64,000 bases of DNA from Heligmosomoides polygyrus polygyrus. Its lineage: Eukaryota > Nematoda > Chromadorea > Rhabditida > Heligmosomidae. The position numbers were made by a program, and so were the translations under genes. Positions 51,227 through 61,947 of the stretch are shown here, piece after piece. Every line of letters begins with the position of its first letter. Position 1 is the stretch's first letter. The DNA lies in the NCBI GenBank assembly GCA_947396885.1, contig OX377204.1, positions 44,503,139 through 44,567,138 on the forward strand, in the 5' to 3' direction. A model generated the notes under the pieces. That model was not told where the DNA came from and made no database searches. It saw nothing but the letters and a program-made list of their open reading frames with translations.

Positions 51227-51814
51227 TTTCCGGTAATCCATTAAATTTCGTTAAAAAATAGGATAAGGTGCAAACTGTTTTCCACGCTAACTACATTTCA
51301 CCTTTAACAGGTCAACAGCTGAAGTTCAGGAAATAGGGTATAACACTGCAATGTAAAATAAACAACTGAATATCAACAAAGTGTCGACAGCAAAATAAAG
51401 ACGCCTTCAGCAACAAATTATCTTCAGGGTGTCAAATAAGAACAGGTATTGAATTCAAGATAACGGTTCTTAGTGGCCTGGCGCTCGCATCACACCGGCA
51501 AGGTATCTTGAAATGTTCAATCAGGCAGACCCTGGAATGTCCCCTTTCCTAGTTGCTTGTGAAACTGTTTGAGTGATTCTCCTACGAGCATACACGATCT
51601 CGATGCGGCCACCACCCCACTAAATACAGAAAGAATTAATAAAAGTAGAATTAAAATCCTACCAGTGGAATGTTAACACGCTGTCGAACGCACGATTTTA
51701 GCATTCCTGGTGTGTGGGACCAATCCATTTTTTGCAACGCCGGAACCATGACTCGACATCGTATCACATGGTCCCGCACTGCCAAAACACCTATGACACC
51801 TGTCGTCTAATGTC

Positions 51815-52062
51815 ATGCGATTTTCAAGAGTTCGAATTTCGAATAACCGAATATCACTCGGTTTCCAAAAGGTCGAATTTCGAGTAGTCGAATATTCGAA
51901 TAACCGAACGTTCATGAACACTCGTATTTACTGTTTTGCCCAAAGGATTAACATTTCATCTGTCACCTGTATCACCCGTCGTCCCGCTGATCATCGAGTT
52001 GCTCGAGCGGGACTAGCAGCGTCTCAATTCGTCCCTCCAGAAGATGAGGACGCCGCGCCCTA
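51815..52062 (-). repeat. RTE family B 3' end with TTCGAA-rich tail (inverted copy)
   Basis: On the minus strand from 52062: the last coding residues ([19 protein letters not shown]), then GGTGATACAGGTGACAGATGAAATGTTAAT, then a TTATTCGAATATTCGACTACTCGAAATTCGAC block. The same order occurs on the plus strand at 56955-57145. Shared sequence extends past the LINE end into the TTCGAA block, so either the block is part of this LINE's 3' UTR or a larger segment was duplicated. Confidence 0.75.
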
Positions 52063-53617
52063 AAGCGATTTGCATCCGGCGCGACGCGTGGCGAGCGGAA
52101 AACGGCGCTCTCCGGCTCCCTTTTCCGCCGCTTCTCACCTTTGGCGCCGCTTGTGCTTGTTGGACGCAGCGGCATGTCCGGTACTGTAGCATGTGGTTGT
52201 CTGCTCCAACATTACATCAGTGTTCCTGATCAAAGGTGTTTTTTTTAATTTCGGCGTGATATTCATCCATATGAAGTTATGCGATTCATTTTTTAATGAA
52301 AAATCACGGTTGTGTAAAATAAATATTTACCATGCGCTGTTATTTTGACTGGCTATGGTGACTTATTGAATTCAGACACAAAACTAATACCATTTAGGAA
52401 CTGTCCAGCTGTGTCACGTTGGGCGTAGGGTTTCTAGGCGAGCAAGACCAAATATTCCTGTGGAAGTGTGGAGCCACCATGACTAATCAGTCATCCAGTT
52501 ATCATCTTAGATCCCAGAATGAATTCTGATCGTGAGTACTGGTTTTGGTGACTACAATGTTACTGCTTATGTTGAGTTTACAGATATTTGTGCAGTCACC
52601 GAATCGTCCGTGATGCCACAGTATGATAACGTTTTAGCTATGGCTCAGCAATAAACGATAATAAATTCAGGGACTTATTTCACTATTTCTCACTATTTCA
52701 GCATGCAATCTTTCCATACCTAATTCCCTCGACGTTTTTCGCTGACTTGTTTGATGCTGGTATTTTTTGAACGGTAGATTTAACCGACTTAAACACTTGA
52801 GGTTACTTACAGACCCGCATTAAAAAAAACTGACTCGGGTGAAGTCCACTTTGTGTGTTGAAAGGAATCTCTTTCCCGGTGGGAAAATGATTTAGGTGGC
52901 TACTCCAGTTTTAGACTGTCAAAAAAAAAATTTAAACGAACCAAGTCAAAAAAAAACCAAAATTTAAACGAACTAGGAGTTGAGGTTTTACTAGTTTCGC
53001 GTTGAAAAAGGACAACAGAATCCGGTAAGCATGAAGGAAGTTGTGATCGTTTGAAGTGGATCGACCGGTCAAAAGCGCCACAACTTTCCGGCCACCCAAT
53101 ACTGTCACAAGTTTTGTCTGACAAACAAAACATTTCACTGTTATTAGGTGTGGTGTACTTGTTTATAAACATCACGATAGGCACTTATCTGCAACCCTTT
53201 AAGAGGGAATTGTCGTTATTAGAACGTGGCTGTTTCCGACGGTTTAGCCCAGACTCGCCGTGCCAAATGGGGTTTGCTACGAGTTGTGTTAAAACTCTGC
53301 CCAATGAAATGTATACAGAAAAATGTTAGCGATAAGATGGCCCTCATCTCATTACAACTCCTACACTGTAGGGGAACAAAAATAAACACAGTGACATGCG
53401 GAGAAATATTAACTAATCATGACATTAATTACATACAAATGTGATAGTACCAAAGACGAAACTGTAACCGTATATCTAGCTGAAAATCGCGAAACCAGTA
53501 ATTTAGCGCAATGTACATAAGCCAAGGTAAGAATGATGACAGATAAAACAGAAGCAGGTTTAAAAGACGTTCTGAGAGAAAGAAGCGATGGAGCCCTGAC
53601 AGTACATGCGCCACTGT
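52063..53617. other. No recognisable gene
   Basis: A GC-rich patch at 52040-52180 is followed by AT-rich sequence. A-tracts occur at 52919-52965, where AAATTTAAACGAAC is repeated twice 35 bp apart. It is downstream of the stop codon of the NNMT-like gene (53618); no clear AATAAA is seen within 200 bp of that stop on the minus strand. Confidence 0.45.
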
Positions 53618-56600
53618 CTAGCTATCTGATCTGAGGCGTTTACGGGCACAGATTACGAACATATCATTGATTTCGTAGATTATACACTTGCGGTCACTCT
53701 CCAAGTAGATATCTGCTTCCGCCAGAGCATTGAGCATCATCTCTTTGGTGATATATAGACAACCAAACACGCGACCTCCGAACGAGCACCACGTTTCCTG
53801 CAGGATTCCGCCCATCACGAGAAAACCTTGAATAACTCATCGTTCTATTTGCTCTATCAGATTTGCTCTTAATATCTAAGAAGATACGATATTAACTGAA
53901 GGTAACGATAGGTGAAAACAAAAAAGTTCCTAAAGCGCTGAAATGTCGGTGGCCTCAAATATGCGTTTGTGTCCGTCGCACGGATTCCAGGTGCAGGGCA
54001 GCTAAGGGTGTGGGCTATGTAGTTGACGAGAGGCATCATTTATCGTGCGAACCCAGAATCGCTTTCGATTCTGTACCGTTTCAGGAAAAAGGCCTCTCCA
54101 GCTTGGTAGTTGGAACATTGCTGCCAGACAAAAGTAGTGTGCAGATAAAACAATAATTTATTTCTCGGATGCCTTTTTCCCAAGAAAGAGGGCTCGCTAA
54201 AGCGGACACTGCCGCTTTCCAGCAGTTTGTGACCCACGCGCAGAAGCGACTAAACGTGTGAGGCCGGAATGATCCGCTCGGCTTTTCACATTGGACCTTT
54301 GACAGCAACCCTTGTCAGAAAGCACAGTGACGAATCCTGCGCTCGCGCCACCTGGCGTACCTGATGAGCAGATAGGAAAGCATCTCACGAAGAGGAACTT
54401 TCTGCGCGCTGTGTGCTCTCCTTGCTCGCAGAATAAATAAAATGTTCTCAAAATGCTCTCAGTGAGGTGTTTGATAAATAACGCGATTCACGAAGAACCA
54501 CATTTTCTTTTCGAGTCACAAGATCCCAAAGGAGCACCTGGTTTTCATTCACTAAATGAAGACAGCGTCCCAAACATACCTCCTGGATTGATTTGGTCTC
54601 CTATGTTTTTGATAGCTCTCTTATATTCTTCGTAAGTTTTGCAGCAGTACTCAACGCAGAAGATTGTGACAGCTACCTGAAATCCTAAACTAGTTGGAAG
54701 GTTCTTGGGATCGCGGCCGGACAATCCCACTTACGTCGAATTTGCCGTGAAAATCCGATGGAAGTTCGACGGAGGGAGAAGACAAGCAGTCACAGTGCAG
54801 AACAGCGCGCACCTAAGATATAACAAATTTAGCTCGAATAAAATTCACCGTTGCAATAATTGGTGAAGTGTCACCACGATGACACCGTAAAGCGACGTGT
54901 GCAGAATTGATCCCGAAACTATTTTGGGATTTCCCGGAGTTTTGTTATGCTAATAACAAATTTAACTTAACAGCTGATGAACACGTTTGATAAGGAATCA
55001 ATCGATTCGTACAAGTCTCTGACAATTGACTTCATGATCAGCTGCGTGTGGAGGAAGACACATACGCCGCCTACTTCCCCGCTGTCGTTTGTTCCGAGGA
55101 ATTCTTCTCCAGAGTCAATTCTCAAAGACTTATACGATCAAATCGATACGTAAGGTCTCTGATAAGCGAATTGGACGTTTGGGACTGAGGCGATGCGGTT
55201 CCATACCAGTTTTGACTGTGTTCGTCACGTACGTGGAGTTCGAAACCTTCTAAGTGGAACTGGCGAAGCACTATAAGGAAGACTGTATCTTCCACAAGGT
55301 GATAGTCGGCGACCTCAGTGCCAAGATCGAGCGCGAAGATTACCTGAAGAACTTCACACCGAGACCCACGGTTTGGAGTAGAACGTGCATAGTGAAAGAC
55401 GGTCTGAGTTCATCAAGGCGACCAAGAACATCCATGGAAAATCATAGTTGTTTTAAAAAAGCTCCCATAGGAACTGGCCACCGAGAATTGCTAGAACGAG
55501 TGCCATTTGAGACCTTTCCTCGCTTGCCGGACTTTGGGAAATTACCGTCATTTACAACATCGACGAAGTATATGATGGCTTCCGTTCACCATCTCCACGA
55601 CCTCCTTGAAAACCACCAAGAGACGTCTGTCACCGGGAGCTCTCGAGCAAATGCCAGCATGGAGCAGCACGAGCGCCAAGCAACTAAAATCCGACGTACA
55701 ACCTCGCGAATCTAGGCAAAGCCGCTATATAGGAGGGTCTTGAGGAGAGAAAGATGCAAGTGTTGGATGAAGCTGCGGAAGCGGGTGTGAGCATCCTCAA
55801 TGAATGCTGGAACTTCGCCAACTTCAAGACAGTAAAGGCAGCGGACCAGCGGATCGTGCTGTGATAACAACTCAGTTACTATGGGCTTGTTTCTAAGTAA
55901 CTGAGAGCCAACCGGGCCTGCTACCGCGGAAGGGCCTGGAGCGGTTAGCCGGTGCAGCCGCCACCACGTCTTGTCGACTCTAGCGCAGCTTGTTGATGAT
56001 CGCGAGCAGGCTTCGCGTCGTTATCTGGCGTTACAAGCGCCTTCCACCTGCACAGTGAGACCGTTCAGCTTAGAAGCGCTTGGTTGATTGATTATCGTTA
56101 CTAAGCGGTTACAAACCCTTACAAGACCGAGATGGGCGCTCTCGGGGACTGTGACGGAACTGTCATCTCTTTCAGAAGGGCAGTGGAGAAAGTCATCCGC
56201 GACTTCTACTCCGATCTTTTCGACACCCACGTCCACTTCACGCCACCTCCGATGCGTCGTCCTCCCTTCCGAGAGCAGACACTCCATCTCGTAGGTTAAC
56301 AACCATACAGTCACCCTGAATAGGGTTAGCAGAACGCTAGATGAAGGACAGCCATGAACAAGCAGCATTTCGGACACGATTCAGTACGATCGCAAATACA
56401 AACCGCTACGCCAGCTCATACATAGAAGTATCGCGCGAGTACACGCTGTCGCTGTACGTAGCTCGGCAGGAGGAAACGAACAGCTTGGGGAGCCTTCAAG
56501 AGCGTCGAAGAATTCGTGAAGAAAACGAAGAACATCCGGCCCACTTACTCGACACCGCTGTTTTCCTGCGTTTCTCAGAAACCTGGGCTTTACAAAAAAG

Positions 56601-59600
56601 GATGAACACACGATAAGCGTCGCGCAGTAGGAAACCGAGGGGACGATGCTCGGAGTGGCAGGATTCACGCATTTGAGAGAAGGCCTTCGGAGTTCCGAGC
56701 TTCGTCAACCTTCGAAAATCAGAGACGTTGTCGCATGGGCCGTCGTCGAAAATTAGGTGGTCCAGCCATGTAATGCGCTTCGCAGGTACCCGCTAGATGA
56801 GAATCATTACCGATTGAATTCTGCGGGATGTCAAGAGAACACCAGGATGCCCACAAACGCGTTGGTAGCAATTCTTCGTGAAATCTCTAAACGGACGATA
56901 TGGCGCTCCTCGGGTCCTTCGAGCGAGGAGGATCCATTGGAGCACTCTGGCACGCGACAGGGACGAGTCGAGACGCTGCTGGCGCCCGCTTGAGCAACTC
57001 GATGATCAGCGGGACGACAGGTGATACAGCTGACAGATGAAATGTTAATGCTTTGGTGACCACAGTAAATAAGAGTGTTCATGAACGTTCGATTATTCGA
57101 ATACTCGACTATTCGAAATTCGACCTTTCGAAAACCGAATGATGTCGTCCGAAGAACATTAGGACGCCCACCAATGCATTGATCGTACTTCTTTGTGAAA
57201 GCCCTGAACGAACGATATGATGCTCTTCGTGTCCCTTGAACGAGGAGGATCCATTTACTTGCCCCTTCCGATTCTCACCGCTTTCATGTCTTGAGACCCC
57301 GGAATTTCAGCAACCGATTGCAGACTCGTGATTAGCGCGCCAAATTGCTCCCTTAGCCGAAGTATATTCACAAAAATTCCGACCTCGGTAATGGTACAGC
57401 GCGTCTGCCTTCTGGAATTTGGTCATGCAAGTTGTTATAGGATAAACAGGTGTTGTAGATAACAAATTTTTTTCTTTATATGAATAGAGTAAAAACGTAT
57501 TAACCACCTGGTGAGGTTAGCTATCGATGTGCCAACCTTCTTCATGGAAGAATGCAAAAATGTGTGGGCGAAATATACTACTCACAAAATGAACACTTGG
57601 GCTTTCAAGTCAATTTCTTCAAGACTCAAGTGGCTGGCATCGAGGTTGTAAGCTATTACAAGGATGACTTGTTGCGGTCAAAACTCTAGTGACAGGCGGG
57701 ACTCGAACCCACACCTCTTACTGACTGAGTGGGAGTGCTCTACGCCATGAAACCACCGGCACTGCCTGATCGTACGCAACATCCACGCCTTGTGGGACCG
57801 ATCAGCACTCACCCGTATCCGGGATGAGCCGGCCGCTGATATCAGCATGGAACCAGTTAAGCTGATGGTCTTGATAGAAACAAGTCATCATTGTAGTAAC
57901 TCACAACCTCGATACCAGCCACTTGAGGCTTAAGGAAAATGAGTTGAATCATTTCTATCAAGACCCTCAGCTTGACTGGTTCCATGCTGATATCAGCGGC
58001 CGGCTCATCCCGACATACGCTGAGTGCTGATGGCTCCTAAGAGGATGCGTTCAAACAGGGCGTAGAGCATATGCGTGCGGGTTCGAGTCCCGCATGGCAC
58101 TAGAGTTTTGATCGCAACAAGTCATCATTGCAACAACTTGTGTCTCCTTTACGGCCTGTTAGAACAAAAACTGGAAGCATTTGACTTAGACCAAACGCTG
58201 CTTGCGCGTGGCCAAGATTCGTATAGATCATTATTACGTTTCTCATTATCGCCTTCTACAGAGGCTGGAAATGTCGAAACCATTTGAGAAAGTACCTCTC
58301 GAATGTCATTTCATTCTGCAGACACTCATCCAAACGGCTAACCATAAGACGCGTAAGAAGTGACCGGACTGTGCACGTGGAGTGCAGCAAATAAACAGCC
58401 GTTCATTATGAGCAAAACGACAGGAGTGAATATTTCTTACGGTGTCGTTTTCGTGGCCTCTTATCCTTTTCCATGGATTTCGGTGGGTTCTACGAAACGG
58501 CATTTGGGAAAGCAGTTTCTCAAATAACGTCGAATTTTCCAGGCTCTGAAGAAGGCCACAACGCCGAAAAGTATGCCGTAATGAAGATCTTTACCAGTCT
58601 TGGCTACGCTAAAACAACATTTCGTGCAACACAACGGCAAAAATACTGAAATTCATGTGGAGTCGAACGTGGGATATCTTATTTATCCACCACCCAACAT
58701 ACTTCTTTGGTTTCCACCTTGAATAACATCGTCCATCAGTCAGCCTTGATTGAAAATGGTGTGCGAGGTGCGGAGTCCGCTCTATGCCCAGCGCCTAGGT
58801 GAGGATAATGAGGTTGGAAGTATAAATTTGGCCCAAACTTCGTGCACGGGACGGGGACGCTCACCATGAATCTGGTATCCGTTTTTGAATCAATTTACGA
58901 TGAAACTAAAAGTGGTTATCTTTCCAACATCAAAGGGCTCGGGAAACGTGGTCCATAATTCCCGATCGATTCTTCAAAAATGTCATTGATATTGTTGACA
59001 CGAAAAACGCAAAAACGGCGTTTTCGGAGAGAATCGGACCCATAACATAGTTCCTCCGCAACGAGAACAGTGCCACTGCCCCGTCTCCATAGCTGCAGAA
59101 CAGGTAATGGTATACTAATTACACAACACTGTACGTCCAACGCTGCATCAACGCGCCCCACATGTAGTCGACAACGTAAAATTCGACCATCCAAAACAGA
59201 GCCGTAATTAGAAGATCCACTTAGCAGATTTGTTGCACATATTTGTAATCATCTAATTAGTCTCGAGCTCTTACACTTGACATAGGTCGTTTTCCGGAAA
59301 CCGAAGGCATTCCCTGCTTATTGCCGAAGCATATATTCGAAAGGAATATATTCAAAAGGCTGCCGTGGGGTCTTGTCAGGCTCAATGCGCAACTTGTTAT
59401 GAACCGGCTGTACAACCACGCATGAAGCGCCCTGGCCTGGTCCAAAGCGGCCTTTTTAAACAACTTTTTTAAAAGTCAAGCACTTGTAAAAAGAAGCATA
59501 TATTTGAGCTCAGCAGCTCAAGCTATATCTTATGACCTATATATCCCAGTAGAGTTGAACAATGTATATAGGCCCGACAGAATCAATCGAGTGGGCGCGA

Positions 59601-61947
59601 CAACCTGTACAGCGATCGAGCGACAGCTTGTAGAGTGAGCGTTTGGAGAGTTTTATCACAAATTTGCAGTTGCCCTACTCCGGAATTGCTCTACCACTAT
59701 CCAGCTTGCATCTGGAGCGCGCCGTGCACAATGCATATAGGATCGAACCTATCGATCGAGTGGGAGCGACCGCTTGCAAATCGCACGCGCGGCCGTGTTC
59801 GGAGCGCAATACCTCTGTCAAGACCGAATCGTTTCGGCTGCAGCTCGTGGATCTTGTAGGCAGCGAAAAGATGTAGTATTACGCTAAAGTGGAACGGTGT
59901 AGCTCACGATTGTGTAAAGTTACAGGGGCGCGAATATGCAGGTTAGCCTTGTGTGACACGATTTTTTCGGATTTCAGTCGACCTCTGCAGGAAGACGCGG
60001 AGACCTGACGGCCTACAAACCCGTATTCTAGCAGGACAATTAATGTACGTTACGATGACATGCTCACAATTCCCTAGCTTTCTGAAGTGCCTTAGCCCCA
60101 TCTGCCAATTTAGAGTGGCGGAAGATAGTGGTTAGAGTTTCTTGAGCACGCCCAGATTTGAGTTTTCGACACTCGCAATGGTACGGCTCTGTTCACCGTA
60201 AAAGCGCTATCGAACGGTACCAATTTCGACCGATTCTGGAAACATCGATTTTTTTGACAATTTCTCATCGAGGACGAGACCGCTCCATGCCGTGGCAGAC
60301 GGACGATGACGTCATCGAAAATCGATGTTTTCGAAATTATTGCGCTCCGAACACGGCCGCGCGTGCGATTTGCAAGCGGTCGCTCCCACTCGATCGATAG
60401 GTTCGATCCTGTATGCATTGTGCACGGCGCACTCCAGATGCAAGCTGGACAGTGGTAGAGCAATTCCGAAGTAGGGCAACTGCAAATTTGTGATAAAACT
60501 CTCCAAACGCTCACTCTACAAGCTGTCCCCCTCGATTGATAGGTTCGATAATATATGCATTGTGCACGGCGCACTCCAAAGGCTCGCTGTACAGTCTTAG
60601 AGCAATTCCTAAGTGGGCGGCTGCAAATTTGTGGTAAAACTCCCCAAACGCTCACTCTTCAAGCTGTCGCTCGATCGCTGTACAGGTTGTCGCGCCCACT
60701 CGATTGATTCTGTCGGGCCTATATGTTCAACTCTACTGGGATCTATAGGTCATAAGATAGAGCTTGAGCTGCTGAGCTGAAACACATACTTCTTTTTACA
60801 AGTGCTTGATTTTTAAAAAAGTTGTTTAAAAGGGCCGCTTTGGACCGTTCCAAAGCGGCCTATATTGAACTTTCCGGCGAATGAACGGAGGAACATGTCC
60901 GGTACTGTATGTATGCCTCAAAATTTGCTGTGGATGCAAGGAGTAATACATTGGTGCATTAGGTGACGGTCTTGTGCAAATTTGCCGCGTCGTTGAGAGG
61001 ATCATAGGTAGCGATGTCATGATGGCGCAGTAGTGTGATGGCATTTACAATCCTGGCCACGAGATCGATGAACGACCGCCCAGAGTAGACCCCAAAGGGC
61101 GACAGCCAGAGAGTCGTTGACGAAGTGCTCCAACAGGGAGTCTCCTTCACCCCACCTGCCTCTGCCCAAGGATGTCTTACCTACGTCTCTGTTAAATTGT
61201 CTCCCTTCCATTCCGGGTCCTCCTTCCCTTCCCTTCTGAAAATGCTATGGTAATTCTTGGAGGAGAAACCTTTCAAGCCCCTCCTGTCCTCTCCAGACTC
61301 TGAAGAAGGTGGCTACCTAGAAATGTCATTCGAATAAGGCGTGGTTAACTATCACAGCTCTACAACTCGAAGTTCTTATTCTCAAAAGACTATCATGTAC
61401 TTAGCGTAGTCTTGCAAGAGGTAATTTATTGTCACCGTTGTGCGATAAAACTTAAACAACGACGCGCGGGTCTCAATTAGGTGAAATGTCTCACTTCCCT
61501 CTCAAATGCGGCTTAAGTACTGTGGAACACCTCCAACCGACCTTCTTCCTCGTCAGCGCAACCATCTCGTCGAGATCGTTCCACGTGTTTCCTTCCTGCG
61601 TCAGAATCATTTTTAATGGCTGGCTCCAGTCGAAGTCCGATTTTCCGTCGCGCCACCGTGAAAGTTCTCCGCGGTTCTGGGGCAGATAGTCGGCCAGGTA
61701 TATCTGCAAACGACAGTTCTAGAGTTGGCCCATTCACCTCGAGCAGCACTGCGTCACCTCGGCTGCGTTGTTGCGAAAAGAAGCGGCCACGTGGATTGTG
61801 GGGCCTGCGCCAAAGTCGAGCACTCGTTTGACGCTTCCCACTCGAGCCACGACGGTTGGCAGAAACGTCAGCACCATCTTCATTGCCGGGTCTTCTACGT
61901 TTGTGTAGAAATCCTGAACGGGCCGACTCCACCATTTTACATGTTCG
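53618..61947 (-). CDS. NNMT/PNMT/TEMT-like small-molecule N-methyltransferase (five exons)
   Basis: Exons on the minus strand: 61947-61758, 61703-61542, 54812-54735, 54676-54580, 53826-53618 (TAG). Introns of 54, 6729, 58 and 753 bp all have GT..AG, and every junction keeps phase (0, 0, 0, 1). Exon 1 has [16 protein letters not shown] and the SAM-binding loop VLDFGAGPT. Exon 2 has the acidic end of strand 2 ([14 protein letters not shown]) and [13 protein letters not shown]. Exon 3 has VLHCDCL..GKFD. Exon 4 has [20 protein letters not shown] and NPGG. Exon 5 has [20 protein letters not shown] and the end strand MFVICARK. About 244 residues, against about 265 for human NNMT, so only a short first exon is missing (exon 1 starts mid-codon). 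Family role: methyl transfer from S-adenosylmethionine to nicotinamide or other amines in the cytosol; C. elegans has anmt genes of this kind. The substrate cannot be told from sequence. No stop or frameshift seen: apparently functional. Confidence 0.93.
55240..57035 (+). pseudogene. RTE family B LINE, longer copy, decayed
   Basis: Islands in order: endonuclease [15 protein letters not shown] (about 55280-55325), helix-rich linker [17 protein letters not shown] (55770-55835), [40 protein letters not shown] (56120-56240), then after a deletion [10 protein letters not shown] (56570-56600) and a C-terminal [18 protein letters not shown] block (56826-56866). It ends GACGACAGGTGATACAGCTGACAG at about 57035. 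The RT core is gone. It lies antisense to the NNMT-like gene, inside its long intron. Confidence 0.75.
57036..57262 (+). repeat. TTCGAA-rich block followed by a second LINE end
   Basis: 57085-57145 contains CGATTATTCGAATACTCGACTATTCGAAATTCGACCTTTCG. It is followed at 57146-57262 by a repeat of the LINE C-terminal coding end (GTCGTCCGAAGAACATTAGGACG.., TTGAACGAGGAGGATCCATT), parallel to 56830-56940. So two family B ends lie in tandem with the TTCGAA block between. Confidence 0.7.
57263..57654. other. No recognisable feature
   Basis: AT-rich intronic sequence; frames below 70 codons. CTCAAGTGGCTGGCATCGAGGTTGT at 57626-57650 recurs inverted at 57906-57928 (ACAACCTCGATACCAGCCACTTGAG) and is the beginning of the fold-back listed next. 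Confidence 0.5.
57626..58140. mobile_element. Fold-back made of two tRNA-like (SINE-like) arms
   Basis: Inner arms GGATGAGCCGGCCGCTGATATCAGCATGGAACCAGTTAAGCTGA.. (57820-57870) and their inverse at 57958-58012. Outer arms CTTGTTGC(G)GTCAAAACTCTAGTG..GCGGGACTCGAACCC (57669-57706) pair with GGGTTCGAGTCCCGC..CACTAGAGTTTTGATCGCAACAAG (58079-58123). GGGTTCGAGTCCCGC is a perfect pol III B box, and GGCGTAGAGCA upstream resembles an A box, so each arm is a tRNA-like promoter head facing the other. Lies in the NNMT intron. Related pieces are at 22.0-22.3 kb. Confidence 0.7.
58141..59438. other. No recognisable gene
   Basis: Intronic sequence with frames under 95 codons on both strands and no motif. 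Nothing repeats elsewhere in the window that I could see. Confidence 0.45.
59439..60846. mobile_element. 1.4-kb fold-back element with asymmetric arm
   Basis: GGTCCAAAGCGGCC(T/C)TTTTAAA begins both ends. The left arm (59439-59815) matches the right arm (60338-60846) inverted: CACTTGTAAAAAGAAG, GAGCTCAGCAGCTCAAGCT, GACAGAATCAATCGAGTGGGCGCGACAACC, CAAATTTGCAGTTGCCC, TGCACAATGCATA. The right arm has an extra tandem copy of about 130 bp (60405-60530 repeated at 60538-60665), absent from the left. No transposase. It may sit in a GGCC-rich target, as CGTTCCAAAGCGGCC is repeated just outside the right end. Confidence 0.82.
60847..61541. other. Intronic sequence, unidentified
   Basis: Minus-strand frames at 60959-61211 (63 and 64 codons) overlap each other and have no motif I recognise. 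CTCC/CCTT-rich around 61140-61290. It contains the 5' start of the long NNMT-like intron. Confidence 0.4.

Larger units (their letters stand above)
54813..61541 (-). other. 6.7-kb transposon-filled intron of the NNMT-like gene
   Basis: Donor AAG/GTCGGT at 61541 (weak) and acceptor TATCTTAG at 54813. Inside lie a decayed RTE family B LINE (55240-57035), a TTCGAA block and second LINE end (57085-57262), a tRNA-like fold-back (57655-58140) and a 1.4-kb fold-back (59439-60846). The other introns of the gene are 54, 58 and 753 bp, so this one has grown about 100-fold over the smallest through insertions. Confidence 0.85.
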
